64,000 nucleotides of DNA from Fidelibacterota bacterium (lineage in GTDB: Bacteria; Fidelibacterota; UBA8477; JABMPR01): contig JAERTG010000121.1 of assembly GCA_016845065.1 (NCBI GenBank), forward strand, positions 62,001 to 126,000, given 5' to 3'. The notes under the pieces were generated by a model that saw only the letters and a list, made by a program, of their open reading frames with translations, was not told where the DNA came from and did no database searches. Below, one piece after another: positions 62,590 to 64,000 of this stretch. Positions within the stretch are counted from its first letter, which is position 1. Each line of letters opens with the position of its first letter. Both the position numbers and the translations under genes were made by a program.

Positions 62590-63801
62590 TCAAAGACTTG
62601 GTTTGGCACCAACGACAACTTGGTGAACCCTATTGCTTCCATAGAAATAAGGCAATTGACGGTAGTTGTCAGCCTGCCACAGAACTGCATCTGCTGTATA
62701 TCCTGGCGAAATGGAACCAGTACTTTTTTCGATCCCCATGGATTTGGCCGCGCCTGAAGTTGCTGCCTGGAGCGCTTCCAGAGGCGTCATATGCAAGTAA
62801 ATCACTGCCAGGGTCATGACAAATGGCATCGAAAGGCTCATGTTGCTTCCGGGATTAAAATCAGTGGCTAAAGCCACGTTTACACCAGCATCCAGCAGTT
62901 TTCGTGTTGGAGCCCAGGTATCACTCCCTAAAAAGAATGTTGTCCCTGGAAGCAGTGTGGCAACTGTATCTGAGGCGGCTAAAGCTGCAATACCAGCGTC
63001 TGAAATGGCCATGAGGTGATCAGCTGATAATGCTCCCATTTTGGCAGCGAGTTCAGCTCCCCCACTTGAGACGAACTCATCAGCATGAAATTTTAATTGC
63101 ATTCCATGCGCTCTAGCTGCAGACAGAATCTTCTCAGTTTCCTTTATTGTGTAGACACCTTCTTCACAGAATACGTCACAGTACTCTGCCAACTTTTGCT
63201 GAGCCACTGCTGGTATCATTTCATTGATGATCAGATCAATATAGGTTTCGCGATCATTACGGTATTCATCTGGAATCTCATGTGCTCCAAGGAGGGTTGA
63301 GAAAGTTTGAAGTGCCGTTCTTTCAGAAGCGCTTTGAATAGCCCTGAGGGATTTAATTTCTGCCTCAGTTGAAAGACCATATCCACTTTTGCACTCTGCC
63401 GTGGTAGTCCCATGGCTCAGCATGAGATTGAGTCGTTCTTCCACAAGGTCGACCAGGTCGGTATCTGATATTTCACGTAATTTTCTCACAGAATTTCGAA
63501 TACCACCACCGGCTGCAGCAATTTCCTGGTAGGTTTTCCCCAGAGATCGCATTTCAAATTCAAGCTCGCGTGTCGTTGCGAAAGCAGGGTGTGTGTGGGA
63601 ATCGATAAGCCCAGGTGTCATCAGGCGACCTTCAGCATCCAAAAATTCTTGATCGTTAAAGGATTTTGGGCTGTATTCGGAGAAGAGACCATCCTCCATA
63701 GACCAGGTGCCACCCTTCCCCATTTCCATCATATTTGTCACAGGATTCCAAGTTACCCACTGGCCGAGGTTTGTAATCCCTTTTATAGTTGAGTTTCTCA
63801 T
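62590..63801 (-). CDS. hutI: Imidazolonepropionase
   Basis: This 403-residue amidohydrolase has the metal-binding LIDSHTHPAFATTRELEFEM, the KSGYGLSTEAEIKSL block, KFHADEFVSSGG, ADHLMAI and ATDFNPGSNMSLSMP. It opens the imidazolone ring in histidine breakdown to formiminoglutamate. It starts 16 bases after hutU ends, so the two form an operon. The ATG has no clear Shine-Dalgarno motif. Confidence 0.95.
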   Translation of the reverse strand: MRNSTIKGITNLGQWVTWNPVTNMMEMGKGGTWSMEDGLFSEYSPKSFNDQEFLDAEGRLMTPGLIDSHTHPAFATTRELEFEMRSLGKTYQEIAAAGGGIRNSVRKLREISDTDLVDLVEERLNLMLSHGTTTAECKSGYGLSTEAEIKSLRAIQSASERTALQTFSTLLGAHEIPDEYRNDRETYIDLIINEMIPAVAQQKLAEYCDVFCEEGVYTIKETEKILSAARAHGMQLKFHADEFVSSGGAELAAKMGALSADHLMAISDAGIAALAASDTVATLLPGTTFFLGSDTWAPTRKLLDAGVNVALATDFNPGSNMSLSMPFVMTLAVIYLHMTPLEALQAATSGAAKSMGIEKSTGSISPGYTADAVLWQADNYRQLPYFYGSNRVHQVVVGAKPSL

Positions 63802-63816
63802 AGCAGGAGATTTGAA

Positions 63817-64000
63817 CTATCCGTTTATCATGGGAAGTTTCACACCTCGCTCATTGGCGACATCTATAGCTCTCTCATATCCTGCATCAGCATGTCGAGC
63901 CACACCCATTCCCGGATCTGTTGTAAGGACTCGCTCTAGACGCTCATCCATTTCTTCGGAACCATCGACGAGTATGACCATCCCGGCATGAATGGCATAA
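63817..64000 (-). CDS. hutU: Urocanate hydratase, C-terminal part (cut by window edge)
   Basis: The last 60 codons before the TAG at 63817 read [20 protein letters not shown], then [20 protein letters not shown] and end GVKLPMING. The HADAGYE stretch and the DGSEE/RLERVL block are the conserved C-terminus of HutU. The enzyme hydrates urocanate with bound NAD+ before the HutI step. The catalytic region lies beyond the window. Confidence 0.9.
   Translation of the reverse strand, partial: YAIHAGMVILVDGSEEMDERLERVLTTDPGMGVARHADAGYERAIDVANERGVKLPMING

Overview
The window reads as a chromosomal segment of a Gram-negative, free-living, probably marine or sediment bacterium of the Fibrobacterota-Chlorobiota-Bacteroidota (FCB) side of the tree; a Marinimicrobia-like lineage is my guess, not something the sequence proves. 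Reasons: a complete lipid A and outer-membrane assembly operon (lpxA, fused lpxC/fabZ, lpxD, ompH, bamA, lpxL-like, msbA-like), a DUF3098 protein, a golvesin/xanthan-lyase-like amidase typical of Bacteroidota, and a promoter in front of rpmB that matches the Bacteroidota pattern TTTG-N19-TANNTTTG. Genes are densely packed with short or overlapping junctions. There are no rRNA genes, CRISPR arrays, transposases, prophage genes or integrons, so this is mostly core genome.

Layout. 1-780: start of mltG (minus strand, cut by the window edge), a DUF3098 gene and tRNA-Asp. 983-8768: plus-strand surface-glycan and envelope genes (GT39-like transferase, glf, GT2), a large amidase-like lipoprotein, YrdB and a GNAT enzyme. 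8807-15874: pckA, a lipoprotein, a cysteine desulfurase, a Spy-like protein, a metallophosphoesterase and a dicarboxylate symporter. 15875-16214: a structured RNA candidate resembling 6S RNA. 16215-29936: minus-strand housekeeping and accessory genes (S9 peptidase, GT39, YciH, cyclic-2,3-DPG-synthetase-like GTPase, dusB, an MttB-family methyltransferase, rsgA, an acyltransferase), with a cluster holding a C-GCAxxG-C-C family protein that has an in-frame UGA, a methyltransferase and rnd. 30187-38894: plus-strand rpmB, an ABC exporter cassette, carbamate kinase, sucCD-ndk, a SPOR lipoprotein and a membrane protein. 38964-42576: NfeD-FloA membrane-domain genes and DUF3108. 43096-57893: fourteen close-packed minus-strand genes for envelope biogenesis, headed by the Fe-S factors mrp and MIP18. 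58125-61204: ferredoxin, then a DhaL-DegV (FakA-FakB-like) fusion next to plsY. 61267-64000: a TPR lipoprotein, a secreted protein, and the histidine-degradation genes hutI and hutU (cut by the edge).

The most notable item is the gene at 27246-28085. Its first family-defining cysteine is replaced by an in-frame UGA, which is followed at the right distance by a stem-loop with a GU in its apical loop, as in bacterial SECIS elements. The protein also looks like a tandem duplication of the family domain, with selenocysteine only in the first copy. A conventional caller would truncate it to a start at 28007. Other points of interest are the candidate 6S-like RNA at 16022-16193, the acyl-phosphate pairing of a FakA/FakB-like fusion with PlsY, the non-pyrrolysine MttB homologue without a visible corrinoid partner, and an inverted pair of CTTCGAC-GCTCAG repeats between sucD and ndk.
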